64,000 bases of DNA from Nitrospira sp. (GTDB lineage: Bacteria > Nitrospirota > Nitrospiria > Nitrospirales > Nitrospiraceae), in contig BQWY01000001.1 in NCBI GenBank assembly GCA_036984305.1, positions 2,749,501 to 2,813,500 of the forward strand, given 5' to 3'. Position numbers and translations under genes: made by a program. This document shows positions 17,688-27,458 of the stretch, piece after piece (the first letter of the stretch is position 1; each line of letters opens with the position of its first letter). The notes below the pieces were generated by a model, which saw only the letters and a program-made list of their open reading frames with translations, searched no databases and was not told the origin of the DNA.

Positions 17688-17873
17688 TTAGTAACGGATC
17701 GTCTCCTCATCCACATGCTCTTCGACCGAAACCTCCGTCAGCGTGCCACGATAGTCGCATTTATGGCACCGAATCCGAAACTCCTCGATCCACTTTTCTT
17801 GAACGTAAGACTGTCGGCATTTTGGACAGACAAACACACCCTTTTTGTATAAAATCCGTCTTTTTTCTCGCAT
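17688..17873 (-). CDS. Small zinc-ribbon protein
   Basis: A 61-residue protein starting at ATG 17873 with GAGGAGGG ahead of it; a longer in-frame start at 17975 lacks support. Two cysteine pairs (CPKC at 16-19, CHKC at 36-39) form a rubredoxin- or ribbon-like zinc site between basic and acidic ends. Such proteins often bind nucleic acid or act as structural adaptors. I do not know a specific function. Confidence 0.7.
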   Translation of the reverse strand: MREKRRILYKKGVFVCPKCRQSYVQEKWIEEFRIRCHKCDYRGTLTEVSVEEHVDEETIRY

Positions 17874-17982
17874 GGAACCCTCCTCACTCGTTCGCAGGAG
17901 GATTACACACCGCCCTGCGACAATGCAAGCAAGGTCGGGCTTGACAATGTGGAGACCCCCACCTACGCTTACCACCTACCCG

Positions 17983-18450
17983 ATGCAGATGCGTCTTACT
18001 TGTCAAGGCTATGCTCTTCTCGGCCTGGCAGGAATTCTGACTACGCTCCTGTTCGCGCAGCCGTCACCCGCGAGCGACGAGGACCTCATCCCCATTCGCA
18101 CTCCGAGGGGCTACACAATCCACGCCGAACTCGCCGATACCCCCTTCAAGCGCGCACAAGGATTGATGTATCGAGAGTCGTTGCCTGACGACCGCGGCAT
18201 GCTATTCATATTTGGGGAATCTCAAACCTGGACCTTCTGGATGAAAGGTACCAAGCTTCCACTGGACATCATATGGCTGGACGAGCAGAAGAGGATCGTT
18301 CATATCGAAGCCAATTTGCCTACCTGTTCCCTTCCTGGTAATGACTGCCCGCAATACCAGTCTAACGAACCGGCTCTGTACGTGCTCGAACTCCGCGGGG
18401 GTCGCGCCGCAGCCCTGAAGCTGAAGCGCGGGACGAAGCTGCAATTCTGA
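17983..18450 (+). CDS. DUF192 family exported protein
   Basis: A 155-residue protein from ATG 17983, with a signal peptide (about residues 9-28, ending SPASD). The DUF192 core is clear: ELADTPFKRAQGLMYRESLP, then GMLFIFGESQTWTFWMKGT, PLDIIWLD and VLELRGG. The fold is a small beta barrel found in archaea and bacteria; function is not established. It diverges from the zinc-ribbon gene and converges with rel. Confidence 0.85.
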   Translation: MQMRLTCQGYALLGLAGILTTLLFAQPSPASDEDLIPIRTPRGYTIHAELADTPFKRAQGLMYRESLPDDRGMLFIFGESQTWTFWMKGTKLPLDIIWLDEQKRIVHIEANLPTCSLPGNDCPQYQSNEPALYVLELRGGRAAALKLKRGTKLQF

Positions 18451-18549
18451 GAGGAACGCCGTTCACCGGTCTGGCCGCACGGACGGGCGTGATGAGTAGG
18501 CTACGCGACCGTGTATTGAGGTGATCTGTGTGGCGAAGTACGCCGGCCC

Positions 18550-20727
18550 CTACCGCTCCTGCCACGTTCTGACCCGCCGCGCGGAAATAACCCCCTCGAT
18601 GCGCTCGACGGCTTGCAGCACGCGATGCAAATGTTCCGTGTCCGCCACCTCGATCACAAAATCGAGGACCGCCTTCCGGTCTTCTCGCGTGGTGATTTCG
18701 GCCCGACTGATGTTGGCGCTGCACCCGGCGATCGAGGACGAGACGTTGGCAAGCACACCCGGTCGGTCGACCGACATTACCGAAATCTTCGCGTCGTGAA
18801 TGCCGCTGTCGGAGCGATCCCATTCGACCTCAACGAGTCGGTCTCGATCATAGTCGAGAGCTTCGAGATTCGGACATCCGACGGCATGGATCGTGAGGCC
18901 ACGCCCCCGGGTGATATAGCCCAGAATGCGATCGCCGGGAACCGGGTTGCAGCACCGCGACAATTGCATCAGAAGATCGCGTGCCCCTCGAACCTTGACC
19001 CCCTTCTCATCCGACTTGGTCCCTGCAATCTTCCCTGGCCCAGCCTGCTCAGTCGCCGCCTTGGACGACTCCGTGGCCTGAGGGGCGAGCTTGGCCACCA
19101 CTTGCGCGCTGGCCATTTTCCCGTACCCCACCGCCGCGACCAGTTCGTCGATACTGTCGTATCCCGACCCATGGGCTAGCTCCAGCATCGCATCAGATTT
19201 CAATGTCTGCGCCGGAGGAAGATTGTGCTTACGGAATTCGACTTCGAGCAAACGACGGCCGATTTCGATGCTCCTTTTCTGTTCTTCAAGCTTGATCCAG
19301 TGCTTGATCTTGGTTTTCGCCCGAGAGGTGCGGACGAATTTCAGCCAATCCTTGTGCGGTGTTTGTGTCCCGGAAGTAAGAATCTCGACGGCATCGCCGC
19401 TCTGCAACGCATACTTGAGCGGGACGATTTTTCCATTCACTTTGGCGCCGACACAGTGATTGCCGATCTCGGTATGAATCGAAAAAGCAAAATCAACTGG
19501 AGTCGACCCCCGTGGCAACTCCTTCACCATCCCCTTGGGCGTAAACACGTAGACGACATCGTGAAAAAGGTCGAGCCGTACCGAGTCCATGAATTGGCGA
19601 TTGTCCGGAAGATCCTGATGCGATTCGACAAACTGGTGCAGCCAACTAAACACTTTTCCGTCTCGCTCATCGATCGCACCCTGCTCCTTATATTTCCAGT
19701 GTGCGGCGATCCCTTGTTCGGCGACGCGATGCATCTCTTCCGTACGGATTTGAAACTCGACATGCTCGGCCTTCGGTCCAAGCACGGTGGTATGTAGGGA
19801 TTGATACAGATTCGATTTGGGAATAGCGATATAGTCCTTAAACCGGCCGGGAACCGGACGCCAGAGCGAATGGATCAGCCCGAGGATGGCATAGCAGTTC
19901 ATTTTCGAATCAGTCAAAATGCGCAGTCCTGTCAGATCGTAGACTTCTTCGAATGAAATGCCCTGCTTTTGCATTTTCTGATAGATCCCGAACAAATGTT
20001 TGGGGCGTCCATGCACATCGCCGGGCAGTCCGACGTCGGCCAATTCTTTCCGGACAATGTCGGCCACCTCCTCAATGTATTGGCGGCGATCCTCTTCCCG
20101 CTTCGAGATCTTCTGGACGAGCATCTCGTAAATGTCTGTCTTCAGATATTTCAGGCAGAGGTCTTCCAACTCGTTCTTCATCCAGCCGATACCGAGCCGA
20201 TTCGCTAGCGGCGCGTAAATCTCCAGGGTCTCCTGGGCTACCTCTTGTTGCTTCTCCGAATGGTGATGTTGCAGCGTGCGCATGTTGTGCAGACGGTCGG
20301 CGAGCTTGACGAGGACGACGCGGATGTCGTCCGCCATCGACAACACCATCTTGCGAAAATTTTCGGCCTGCTTTTCTTCGTAGTTCTTGAATTGAATCTT
20401 CCCGATCTTGGTCACCCCGTCGACCAGACGCACGATTTCCTTCCCAAACTGACGCTCCAACTCTTGATGTGTCGCCAACGTGTCCTCAAGTGTGTCGTGC
20501 AGGAGACCGGCGACAATGGCGTTGACGTCACCTCTCAACAAGGTCAAGATGCTGGCCACCGCCAATGGGTGCTGCAGATAGGGTTCGCCAGACTTTCGAA
20601 CCTGGCCTTCGTGAGCCCGGGCCGAATATTCATAGGCGCGACGCACCAAGTCGACATCCGCCTCGGTTTGATAGCTTTGGAGCCGGGCGATCAGGCCGTC
20701 GATATCCGTCGCGGTACTATAGGGCAT
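18550..20727 (-). CDS. rel: Bifunctional (p)ppGpp synthetase/hydrolase (Rel/SpoT)
   Basis: A 725-residue protein from ATG 20727, whose start overlaps the 3' end of recJ. The HD hydrolase domain is intact (QHPLAVA with His53, LLHDTLEDT with His77-Asp78). It is followed by the synthetase domain (YQSLHTTVLGP), TGS (VYVFTPKGMVKELPRGSTPVDFAF), a helical/CC region with CCNPVPGD, and a C-terminal ACT domain. The intact HD suggests a bifunctional Rel that both makes and degrades (p)ppGpp in the stringent response. It is likely the only long RSH protein here, but that cannot be shown from one window. Confidence 0.93.
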   Translation of the reverse strand: MPYSTATDIDGLIARLQSYQTEADVDLVRRAYEYSARAHEGQVRKSGEPYLQHPLAVASILTLLRGDVNAIVAGLLHDTLEDTLATHQELERQFGKEIVRLVDGVTKIGKIQFKNYEEKQAENFRKMVLSMADDIRVVLVKLADRLHNMRTLQHHHSEKQQEVAQETLEIYAPLANRLGIGWMKNELEDLCLKYLKTDIYEMLVQKISKREEDRRQYIEEVADIVRKELADVGLPGDVHGRPKHLFGIYQKMQKQGISFEEVYDLTGLRILTDSKMNCYAILGLIHSLWRPVPGRFKDYIAIPKSNLYQSLHTTVLGPKAEHVEFQIRTEEMHRVAEQGIAAHWKYKEQGAIDERDGKVFSWLHQFVESHQDLPDNRQFMDSVRLDLFHDVVYVFTPKGMVKELPRGSTPVDFAFSIHTEIGNHCVGAKVNGKIVPLKYALQSGDAVEILTSGTQTPHKDWLKFVRTSRAKTKIKHWIKLEEQKRSIEIGRRLLEVEFRKHNLPPAQTLKSDAMLELAHGSGYDSIDELVAAVGYGKMASAQVVAKLAPQATESSKAATEQAGPGKIAGTKSDEKGVKVRGARDLLMQLSRCCNPVPGDRILGYITRGRGLTIHAVGCPNLEALDYDRDRLVEVEWDRSDSGIHDAKISVMSVDRPGVLANVSSSIAGCSANISRAEITTREDRKAVLDFVIEVADTEHLHRVLQAVERIEGVISARRVRTWQER

Positions 20728-22435
20728 CGTAAGCCTCAGGACGAACACTGGTGCGGACATCGCGAATGCGAAGCTGAATTTGCTCCATCCCGTTCCATCG
20801 GTTGATTTCCGGCACGAATGCAAGGTCTACGGGTCGGTCCCGTAAAACCCCCTGCTCCGTCAGAGCCCCCATCCGAAACCCGATGCTTGAGAAGGGAAAC
20901 GAATTGCCTTGCCGCACCGTCAGTTTGAGGTGCCCGACACCGACAACGCGGGCGTCCAACACTTTCAAGTTTCGCACGGCCAACGTCGGCTCAGGGTTAC
21001 CCGCCCCAAACGGATGGAGGCGGTCGAGTTCGCGGATCAATCCCAAGTCTACTTGTGATAATTGTACCTCAGCATCCACGTGAAGTGTGGGATCGGACCG
21101 GACGGCCTCATGTTTCGACGCCACCGCCTGAAAGCGGTCACGGAATGCTAAAAGCCGGTCCTCTCGTATTGTCAATCCCGCTGCGCCAGGATGGCCCCCA
21201 AACGCCTCAAGCAAATCGCGGCATTCTGCCAATGCGGCATAGGCGTCGAAACCAGGAATACTGCGGACCGACCCCTTGCCAATTCCTCGCTCGTCCACGG
21301 ACAACACGACCGCCGGTCGATGGTAGCGGTCCACCATACGCGCGGCGACGATCCCGACGACACCAAGGTGCCATCCACGCGACCACGCCACAACGGCCGA
21401 GTCGGTCCCGGAGGAAGGGAGACCCGCTTCCAACTCGCGCAGCACGGCGTCCTCGATCCGCTGTCGCGCACGGTTGAGCGCGTCGAGCCGCTCGGCTAAT
21501 GCCTGTGCCGGGCCATCCTGCTCGCTGGTCAGCAACTCCACCCCGAGCATGGCATGATCGAGACGCCCGGCCGCGTTCAACCTTGGCACGAGCTTGAACG
21601 AAAGCGTTCCCGTCGTGCAGGGACGGTCGATGCTCGCAACGCGCTTGAGCGCACGCAACCCCGGCCGATCGCCCGCCGTGATGCGCGCCAAGCCCTCCCG
21701 GACAAAGACGCGATTTTCGTCGATCAGCGGCACGACATCCGCCACCGTCGCCAATGCCACGAGGTCAAGCTGGCCGTCGAGCAGGGCCCGACTCCCACCG
21801 TATCGCATCTGATACGCTTCGGAAACCTTGTAGGCCAATGCAGCGGAACACAGTGCCGGGAACGGATAGACCGCGTCACGTCGGTGCGGATTCATCACGG
21901 CTCGCGCCGGTGGGATCGCCTCATCCGTTTGATGGTGGTCCGTCACCAGCACGTCCATGCCCAAGGATGCCGCAAGGGCGATCTCTCTGTGCGACGTGGT
22001 CCCGCAGTCGGATGTGACCAGGAGCGAGACCCCTTGCGCACGGAGATGAGTAATGGCCGCTGCATTGAGCCCATACCCCTCCTGCGTGCGATGAGGAATG
22101 TAGGCGAAGGCGCGGAGCCCAATCGATCGGAAGAATGTCAAGTAGAGACTGGTTGCCGACATCCCGTCGACATCGTAGTCTCCGTAGAAACAGACGAGTT
22201 CGTGAGTAGCGCAGGCACGACGAAGGCGCTCGATCCCGGTTTCGATATCGGGCAGCAAAAAGGGATCATGAAGGGAACCGGCCTCACGCTGGAGCCACTG
22301 ATTGGCCACGCGTGAACTGGACACTCCTCGAGCCAAGAGAATGGAGGCGGTGACGTGAGAAATCGACAGGGCGCGCACGAGACCCTGCCGATCGTCGATG
22401 CTGATATCAGGAAAAATCCATAGGCGCGGCCGCAT
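20717..22435 (-). CDS. recJ: Single-stranded-DNA exonuclease RecJ
   Basis: A 572-residue DHH-family exonuclease. Motif I is GDYDVDGMSA and motif III is VTDHHQTDE. The DHHA1 region shows GGHPGAAGLTI, followed by the OB-like C-terminus. RecJ degrades 5' single-strand ends during recombination and mismatch repair. The stop overlaps the start of rel by about 10 bases, so the two are translated from one transcript. Length is typical. Confidence 0.93.
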   Translation of the reverse strand: MRPRLWIFPDISIDDRQGLVRALSISHVTASILLARGVSSSRVANQWLQREAGSLHDPFLLPDIETGIERLRRACATHELVCFYGDYDVDGMSATSLYLTFFRSIGLRAFAYIPHRTQEGYGLNAAAITHLRAQGVSLLVTSDCGTTSHREIALAASLGMDVLVTDHHQTDEAIPPARAVMNPHRRDAVYPFPALCSAALAYKVSEAYQMRYGGSRALLDGQLDLVALATVADVVPLIDENRVFVREGLARITAGDRPGLRALKRVASIDRPCTTGTLSFKLVPRLNAAGRLDHAMLGVELLTSEQDGPAQALAERLDALNRARQRIEDAVLRELEAGLPSSGTDSAVVAWSRGWHLGVVGIVAARMVDRYHRPAVVLSVDERGIGKGSVRSIPGFDAYAALAECRDLLEAFGGHPGAAGLTIREDRLLAFRDRFQAVASKHEAVRSDPTLHVDAEVQLSQVDLGLIRELDRLHPFGAGNPEPTLAVRNLKVLDARVVGVGHLKLTVRQGNSFPFSSIGFRMGALTEQGVLRDRPVDLAFVPEINRWNGMEQIQLRIRDVRTSVRPEAYDAL

Positions 22436-22633
22436 CGTCCAGTCCGGATCGAGACCGTGGGCGACGGTCCTCGCGTGTTGCGCAATGCGAGGCGGAGTCT
22501 AGCGACCCCTTGGTGCATTGTCAAACCAGGCACGTGAGAGTACGGCTGGGGGGAACGGCCCCAGGGGCGAGCCATTTTTAGAACAGAGGACGAGTGGGTG
22601 AAAAGAGGGAAATAGGCTCAGCACGGGAGGCGA

Positions 22634-22831
22634 TTACTCGCCCCCCTTTTGGACGTAGTTCTTAACGAATTCTTCAGCATTCTTTTCGAGGACGTCATCG
22701 ATCTCGTCGACGAGCTTGTCAATGTCTTCCTTCAGTTTCTTACCAGTTTCCACCACCTTGGGATTGGCTTTGACATCTTCCTTCCCCTGTGGTTCCTTTT
22801 TGGATTCCGGCCTCCGTTCCTGTTTTTCCAT
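22634..22831 (-). CDS. ubact: UBact / Pup-like ubiquitin-like protein ending in GGE
   Basis: A 65-residue, highly charged protein starting at ATG 22831 with a strong GGAGGTG site six bases upstream. The first 30 residues are disordered and rich in Lys/Glu/Pro. Residues 31-60 form an amphipathic helix (KKLKEDIDKLVDEIDDVLEK). The tail is YVQKGGE, with a terminal Glu65 after Gly-Gly. This is the pattern of UBact, the Pup relative reported in Nitrospirae and other Gram-negative phyla, which is conjugated through its C-terminal Glu to lysines for proteasomal turnover. A GGE end needs no deamidation. No pafA, dop, ARC/Mpa or proteasome gene is in the window, which is unusual. Confidence 0.85.
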   Translation of the reverse strand: MEKQERRPESKKEPQGKEDVKANPKVVETGKKLKEDIDKLVDEIDDVLEKNAEEFVKNYVQKGGE

Positions 22832-22943
22832 AGAGACACCTCCGTGTGACGCGCGGCGTCGGCCAGTCCCGAGCCACGGGGGGGAATCATCTATGGCCAG
22901 CTTACTCCCGCATTTCTGGGAACGTCAAGCCGGAGTTCCAAAC

Positions 22944-24995
22944 TCACACGATCAACGACACGATCAACAACGCAACAATGTTGATAACTTTAATCATCGG
23001 ATTGATCGCAGGACCGGCTGTATCTTTGTACGGATCACCGACAGTATCACCGGTCACCGCGGCCTTGTGCGTGTCACTCCCCTTCAGGCCCTGCTCTTCA
23101 ATGAACTTTTTCGCGTTGTCCCATGCACCTCCACCACTCGTCATGGAAATCGCCACGAAGAGTCCCGTCACAATGCTCCCCACGAGGACGCCACCCAGCG
23201 CTTGGGGCCCTAAAATCACGCCGACCAGGACCGGGGACAATACGGGAATCAGTCCTGGTATCATCATCTTCTGAATGGCCGCTTGCGTCACAATGTCCAC
23301 ACAAGTTCCATATTCCGGCTTGCCGGTTCCTTCCATGATGCCCTTAATCGTCCTGAATTGCCGGCGAACTTCTTCGACTACCAGCCCGGCCGCTTGTCCG
23401 ACCGCTTTCATGCAGAGTGCTCCAAAAATGAAGGGGAGCATTCCGCCGAGAAACAGACCGACCAGCACCTTTGGATCCGAGAGATCGAACGCAGCGGTCG
23501 AGCTATGCGCGGCCACCTCGCGAGAAAACTCCGCAAAGAGGACCACTGCCGCAAGCCCGGCGGAGCCGATCGCATATCCCTTTGTCACCGCTTTGGTCGT
23601 ATTGCCGACCGCATCGAGAGGATCAGTAATATCGCGCACGGCCGGACCGAGGTGGGACATTTCAGCGATCCCGCCGGCATTGTCGGTAATCGGACCGAAG
23701 GCGTCGATCGCCACGACGATCCCAGCCATCGACAGCATGGACACAGCCGCAATGGCGACACCATAGAGTCCCCCGGACTCCGCGCCACCGCACACCCAAA
23801 AGCTGGTCAGGATCGCGCCCCCGATGACGACGACTGGCCAGGCGGTGGACTGCATCCCCACGGCGAGACCAGCAATGATGTTCGTGGCGTGTCCGGTTTC
23901 GCTGGCCTTCGCAATGGCCTTTACGGGCTCATAGCTTTTCGACGTGTAGTAATCGGTGATGAACACCATGGCGAGTGTCACAACCAATCCCAGCAGAGCC
24001 GCAATATAATAGCTGAGGCCGCTGACTCCACCGACCCCATCCATGATCGAATTTGTAAGCGGGAAAAATGCCACGGCCGCCAGGCCGCCGGCGACGAACA
24101 AGCCCTTGTACAAGGCAGGCATGATCTCGCCGCCCGGGCTGACCTTAACGAAAAGAATGCCGATAATCGTCGCGAAGATGGTCACGGCACCCAAGGCCAG
24201 AGGATATAGAATCGGCGCCGTGGCCCCCTTGAACAGAGTAAATGCCAACACCATTGCGGCCACAGTGGTGACGGCATAGGTTTCGAACAGGTCGGCCGCC
24301 ATTCCGGCGCAGTCTCCGACATTGTCGCCAACATTGTCGGCAATGACGGCAGGATTTCGCGGATCGTCTTCCGGTATGCCTGCTTCGACCTTCCCTACCA
24401 GATCGGCCCCGACATCGGCAGCCTTAGTGTAGATACCGCCGCCGACACGGGCGAACACTGAGATCAAACTGCCCCCGAATCCGAGGCTCAGGAGGGCATG
24501 GATCGCCTTTTCCTGGCCGGCAATACCCTGCGCCAAGGTGTAAAATGCTGTAATCGCCAAGAGACCAAGTCCAATCAACAGCAACCCGGTCACCGCCCCG
24601 CCACGAAAGGCCACCGTGAGAGCCGCATTCATGCCGTCATGCGCCGCCTGGGCCGTTCTCACGTTCGCCCGCACGGCAATGATCATCCCGACATAACCTG
24701 CGATCGCCGACGCGCCAGCGCCGACCAAAAACCCGATCGCCGTGAGCAGCCCAAATTTGTCGGACACGGCGCCTGCACTCCACAGAACCACGAATAGGGC
24801 AACCGCCACGATCGCCACGGTCCGGTATTGCCGATTCATGTAGGCCCCGGCTCCCTCCTGAATGGCCTTGGCGATATCCTGCATTTTTTGATTGCCGGAG
24901 TTCAGTTTGAACACCCACATGGCCAAGTAGAGGCCGTAGGCAATCCCGGCCGCCGCCGCGATCAAGGCAAAGATGACGATTGCTGAGTCGCTCAC
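22944..24995 (-). CDS. hppA: K+-insensitive H+-translocating membrane pyrophosphatase
   Basis: A 683-residue integral membrane protein with about 16 hydrophobic segments. It starts with GTG at 24995, preceded by GGAGGAG. The pyrophosphate-binding loop [29 protein letters not shown] (residues about 191-219) is fully conserved, as is the later [15 protein letters not shown]. The residue that separates K+-dependent from K+-independent types is Lys468 ([10 protein letters not shown]), which indicates the K+-insensitive, proton-pumping class. It couples hydrolysis of PPi to proton export and so adds to the proton motive force. Confidence 0.95.
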   Translation of the reverse strand: MSDSAIVIFALIAAAAGIAYGLYLAMWVFKLNSGNQKMQDIAKAIQEGAGAYMNRQYRTVAIVAVALFVVLWSAGAVSDKFGLLTAIGFLVGAGASAIAGYVGMIIAVRANVRTAQAAHDGMNAALTVAFRGGAVTGLLLIGLGLLAITAFYTLAQGIAGQEKAIHALLSLGFGGSLISVFARVGGGIYTKAADVGADLVGKVEAGIPEDDPRNPAVIADNVGDNVGDCAGMAADLFETYAVTTVAAMVLAFTLFKGATAPILYPLALGAVTIFATIIGILFVKVSPGGEIMPALYKGLFVAGGLAAVAFFPLTNSIMDGVGGVSGLSYYIAALLGLVVTLAMVFITDYYTSKSYEPVKAIAKASETGHATNIIAGLAVGMQSTAWPVVVIGGAILTSFWVCGGAESGGLYGVAIAAVSMLSMAGIVVAIDAFGPITDNAGGIAEMSHLGPAVRDITDPLDAVGNTTKAVTKGYAIGSAGLAAVVLFAEFSREVAAHSSTAAFDLSDPKVLVGLFLGGMLPFIFGALCMKAVGQAAGLVVEEVRRQFRTIKGIMEGTGKPEYGTCVDIVTQAAIQKMMIPGLIPVLSPVLVGVILGPQALGGVLVGSIVTGLFVAISMTSGGGAWDNAKKFIEEQGLKGSDTHKAAVTGDTVGDPYKDTAGPAINPMIKVINIVALLIVSLIV

Positions 24996-25870
24996 AGTGG
25001 TCTCCTCCTAAGTAATTACGGGAGCACGTATTTCACACCCTTCCCTAAGGCGGCAACCCGTCGAAAGTACATTCGCACGACGCTGCGAAGGTGAAAACCG
25101 CAGGGTGGATTCGGCTTGTCGATCGAGGCTAACTACCTGAAAATCCGGGTCATTTTATATGAAGACCGAATGGCAATCAAGCTCGAAGCTGCCCATTCGA
25201 CCCAGGATGGATTTCGGAATGGAAGGAGATCCAAGCTTACTGTCTACGCTTTCGCTGTGTGACTCGCTCGCACTCTCCCGCCTGATACAAGCAATCGCGG
25301 CAGGGATTGGCCCTGCTATTGATCATGGCCTCGCCTCCATGCGCCTGCAACCCCATCCTTGAGCAAACCCTCGAGCGTGGCCTCGCTGGAGAGCTCTCCA
25401 CATCGTTCTGCTCCACTCTGACTTTGGCAGTCAAGGCACCAGGATACTCACGTCGAACGCGGGGCCATGATGACATGCTTGGCACCTTATCGGTGATGAA
25501 AGCGGTTAACATGGCTTCATCGCTCTCCTTCATGTTGCTTACGGCCCGCCTGCGGATTTCGGAATGGGGCAGGAACCCGACACCAATCTCCAAACGGTAC
25601 CGCAGTGACCTCCTGTGGGATCGATCTGTGGAGGCTCGACGCAGTGGTGAAATTCTCTCTTGTCTCAACCGGAAACCCAAGAGGGAAGATCAGCAGGGGA
25701 TACGCCTGGCGAATACGGATGCGTATGATCGGCATTCTGCATTGCGCTCGGCAGAAAGAGCTCGACGACGCAGACCACGACCAGATTCGCTCTCACCGAC
25801 AACAACCGCGGCGAGATTGCAGGCCGGTTCGGTGCTTTGCTATAGTCGCACGAGCCTCGGTAAAACCGAT
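24996..25870. other. Long weakly coding gap
   Basis: About 875 bases with no gene I can support firmly. Both strands have open frames, but their translations look like shadow sequence (Arg/Ser-rich, no domain, no ribosome sites). The promoter of hppA should lie near 25000-25160. One very short minus-strand frame with a good ribosome site is listed separately. The stretch could hold a degraded gene. Confidence 0.45.
25237..25326 (-). CDS. Possible 29-residue CxxC miniprotein
   Basis: ATG 25326 has GGAGGCGAGGCC directly before it, a good ribosome site in a stretch otherwise without genes. The product would begin MINSRANPCRDCLYQAGEC and end in basic residues, with three cysteines that could bind a metal. 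It has no known family that I recognise and the call rests only on the start context, so it may be chance. Confidence 0.25.
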   Translation of the reverse strand: MINSRANPCRDCLYQAGECERVTQRKRRQ

Positions 25871-26125
25871 ATGGGAATGGCGCCTGAGTACATCGTGATC
25901 GATGGGCAATCGTTCAGCCAAACGAAGCTGTCATTGGACAATCACGTCTACAAGAACTGCGTGATCGACGATTGCGATGTGCACTATAGTGGGGGCCCTT
26001 TCGAGCTGTTGGATACCCGCGTTACAAATTCACGTCTCGTATTGAATCAGCCCGCCAGGCACGTCTACTCGGCGATTCAGATCTTCAAGATGAAATCGCC
26101 TGGGTCCGTCATCCTCTCAGACTAA
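25871..26125 (+). CDS. Small hypothetical protein
   Basis: An 84-residue protein from ATG 25871 (or ATG 25877). The open frame runs further upstream, but only this part looks coding: alternating hydrophobic strands (EYIVIDGQSF, NHVYKNCVIDDCDVHYSGGP) of the kind seen in right-handed beta-helix or pentapeptide-like folds. I do not recognise a family. It converges with the cytochrome gene at 26169. Confidence 0.5.
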   Translation: MGMAPEYIVIDGQSFSQTKLSLDNHVYKNCVIDDCDVHYSGGPFELLDTRVTNSRLVLNQPARHVYSAIQIFKMKSPGSVILSD

Positions 26126-26168
26126 CACGCCATTGTCGGCGCAGGCGGCGGCCTTACGCTTGCATCGG

Positions 26169-27410
26169 CTATTTGGGAATAGGAATGTTTTCGCTGAATT
26201 TTGCGATCGGGATCGGCTGAAATACAGGATCCTGTGCTCCCTTGGGCGACTCGGCCTCGATCCGCTGGAGAAAATTCGGTGGGCCGCTCACCGGTGCATA
26301 GTTAAGCGTCACGATGACGTCGAACGTCTTCGTATCCTTGGGTGTCGGGAAGGTGAATGTTTCAACGCGAGTTTCCTCCGGTTTGAGCACGGTGTCATCC
26401 GTAACTTTGACCGCTTTGAAGTCGAAGACCGTTTCTTGCCCCTTCCCATCCTGATACCGCCGGCCGTACAACCGCTTTTCATTGAACACTGTTCTGAGAT
26501 TCTTCCCCTGAATACTCAGGTCCAACACGACGCTCGCCCAGCCTGGGTGTGTGGTAGGAAGGTTGTGCGGAACCAAGCTCTTCACGTCAACCGTCACGGT
26601 GGTCTTGTCCCCCTGCACCGTAGTCGTCACCGCCAATATCGCCGCTTCCTGCCGGAGCTTACCAATCCGGCCTGGAAACGAGTGATTGGCGACCTTCCGC
26701 TTGTTTTCCCCGTTAGCCGATTCACCCGTTTGCTCGGGCATGTGGCACGTCTGGCACTCCTTCCCCGCTTTGATAGCCTTGCTTGTCTCCCATGATCCCA
26801 GTAGGTCATTGCTCTGTCCGAGATTCGCGGCAGCCGGAACTGTCAGGTGACAGTTGAGACAGAGGGCCGACTTTCTGAACAACTCCAACTCTACGGATTG
26901 GTGCGCGAGGTTCGCGGCCGCATCCTTGTAAGGGCCATACAGAGTCTTGTTGCCAATATCGTACTTGGGAACCGGGGGGTGACCACTACGATCCACCTCT
27001 CTGATCAAGTGGCACTGCGAACAAGCCACCCCATCAATGGAGGGTTCGGCCGACTGCACTTGCTTAACGAAATAGTCGGTTTGCTCGGTGAATTCGTTGA
27101 TATGCGGTGCATGGCACCGAAGGCACAGGGCCTTATCTTTGCCGGCCGAGAACGTGAGATATTCATCCAATGCGGCACGGAACGCAGGTGAATGAATGGA
27201 TCGCGAGAGTGGAGACGTTTCCCATTCCTCGAACACTCGTTCGTGACAACGCTTGCACTTGGCAGCCGCCGGAAATGCCTTGTCGAGTGTGAGCTTGGTC
27301 TTGCTTGTCTCGTCTGCCCGCCCGGACCCGATGACCAAGCCCAGTAGGCAGCATGCGGCGATGGCCGCGCTCATCATAACTCTGCCAACCACTTTTGACG
27401 ACAATTTCAC
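26169..27410 (-). CDS. Periplasmic pentaheme cytochrome c (c554-like)
   Basis: GTG at 27410 is chosen because GGGAGGTG lies just ahead of it; the product has 413 residues. A signal peptide covers about residues 1-32. Five CxxCH sites are at 52-56, 96-100, 130-134, 184-188 and 219-223. After them comes a beta-rich C-terminal domain (about 240-400) without hemes. The heme region resembles the cytochrome c554 group, but with five hemes. It is a tandem paralogue of the next gene upstream (shared motifs SQCHLI..VD.SG.PP and KTLYGPY). A role as periplasmic electron carrier or storage is inferred. Confidence 0.85.
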   Translation of the reverse strand: MKLSSKVVGRVMMSAAIAACCLLGLVIGSGRADETSKTKLTLDKAFPAAAKCKRCHERVFEEWETSPLSRSIHSPAFRAALDEYLTFSAGKDKALCLRCHAPHINEFTEQTDYFVKQVQSAEPSIDGVACSQCHLIREVDRSGHPPVPKYDIGNKTLYGPYKDAAANLAHQSVELELFRKSALCLNCHLTVPAAANLGQSNDLLGSWETSKAIKAGKECQTCHMPEQTGESANGENKRKVANHSFPGRIGKLRQEAAILAVTTTVQGDKTTVTVDVKSLVPHNLPTTHPGWASVVLDLSIQGKNLRTVFNEKRLYGRRYQDGKGQETVFDFKAVKVTDDTVLKPEETRVETFTFPTPKDTKTFDVIVTLNYAPVSGPPNFLQRIEAESPKGAQDPVFQPIPIAKFSENIPIPK

Positions 27411-27458
27411 AAACACCTCCCTAGAGCGCTCATGGATCCAGCCCTGCGCCGACGTCAC

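Noticed and set aside
25307-25870. N-terminal extension of the plus-strand frame ending at 26125
   Set aside because: The first 188 codons look like non-coding sequence with many Arg/Ser and no domain; only the last 84 codons were kept.
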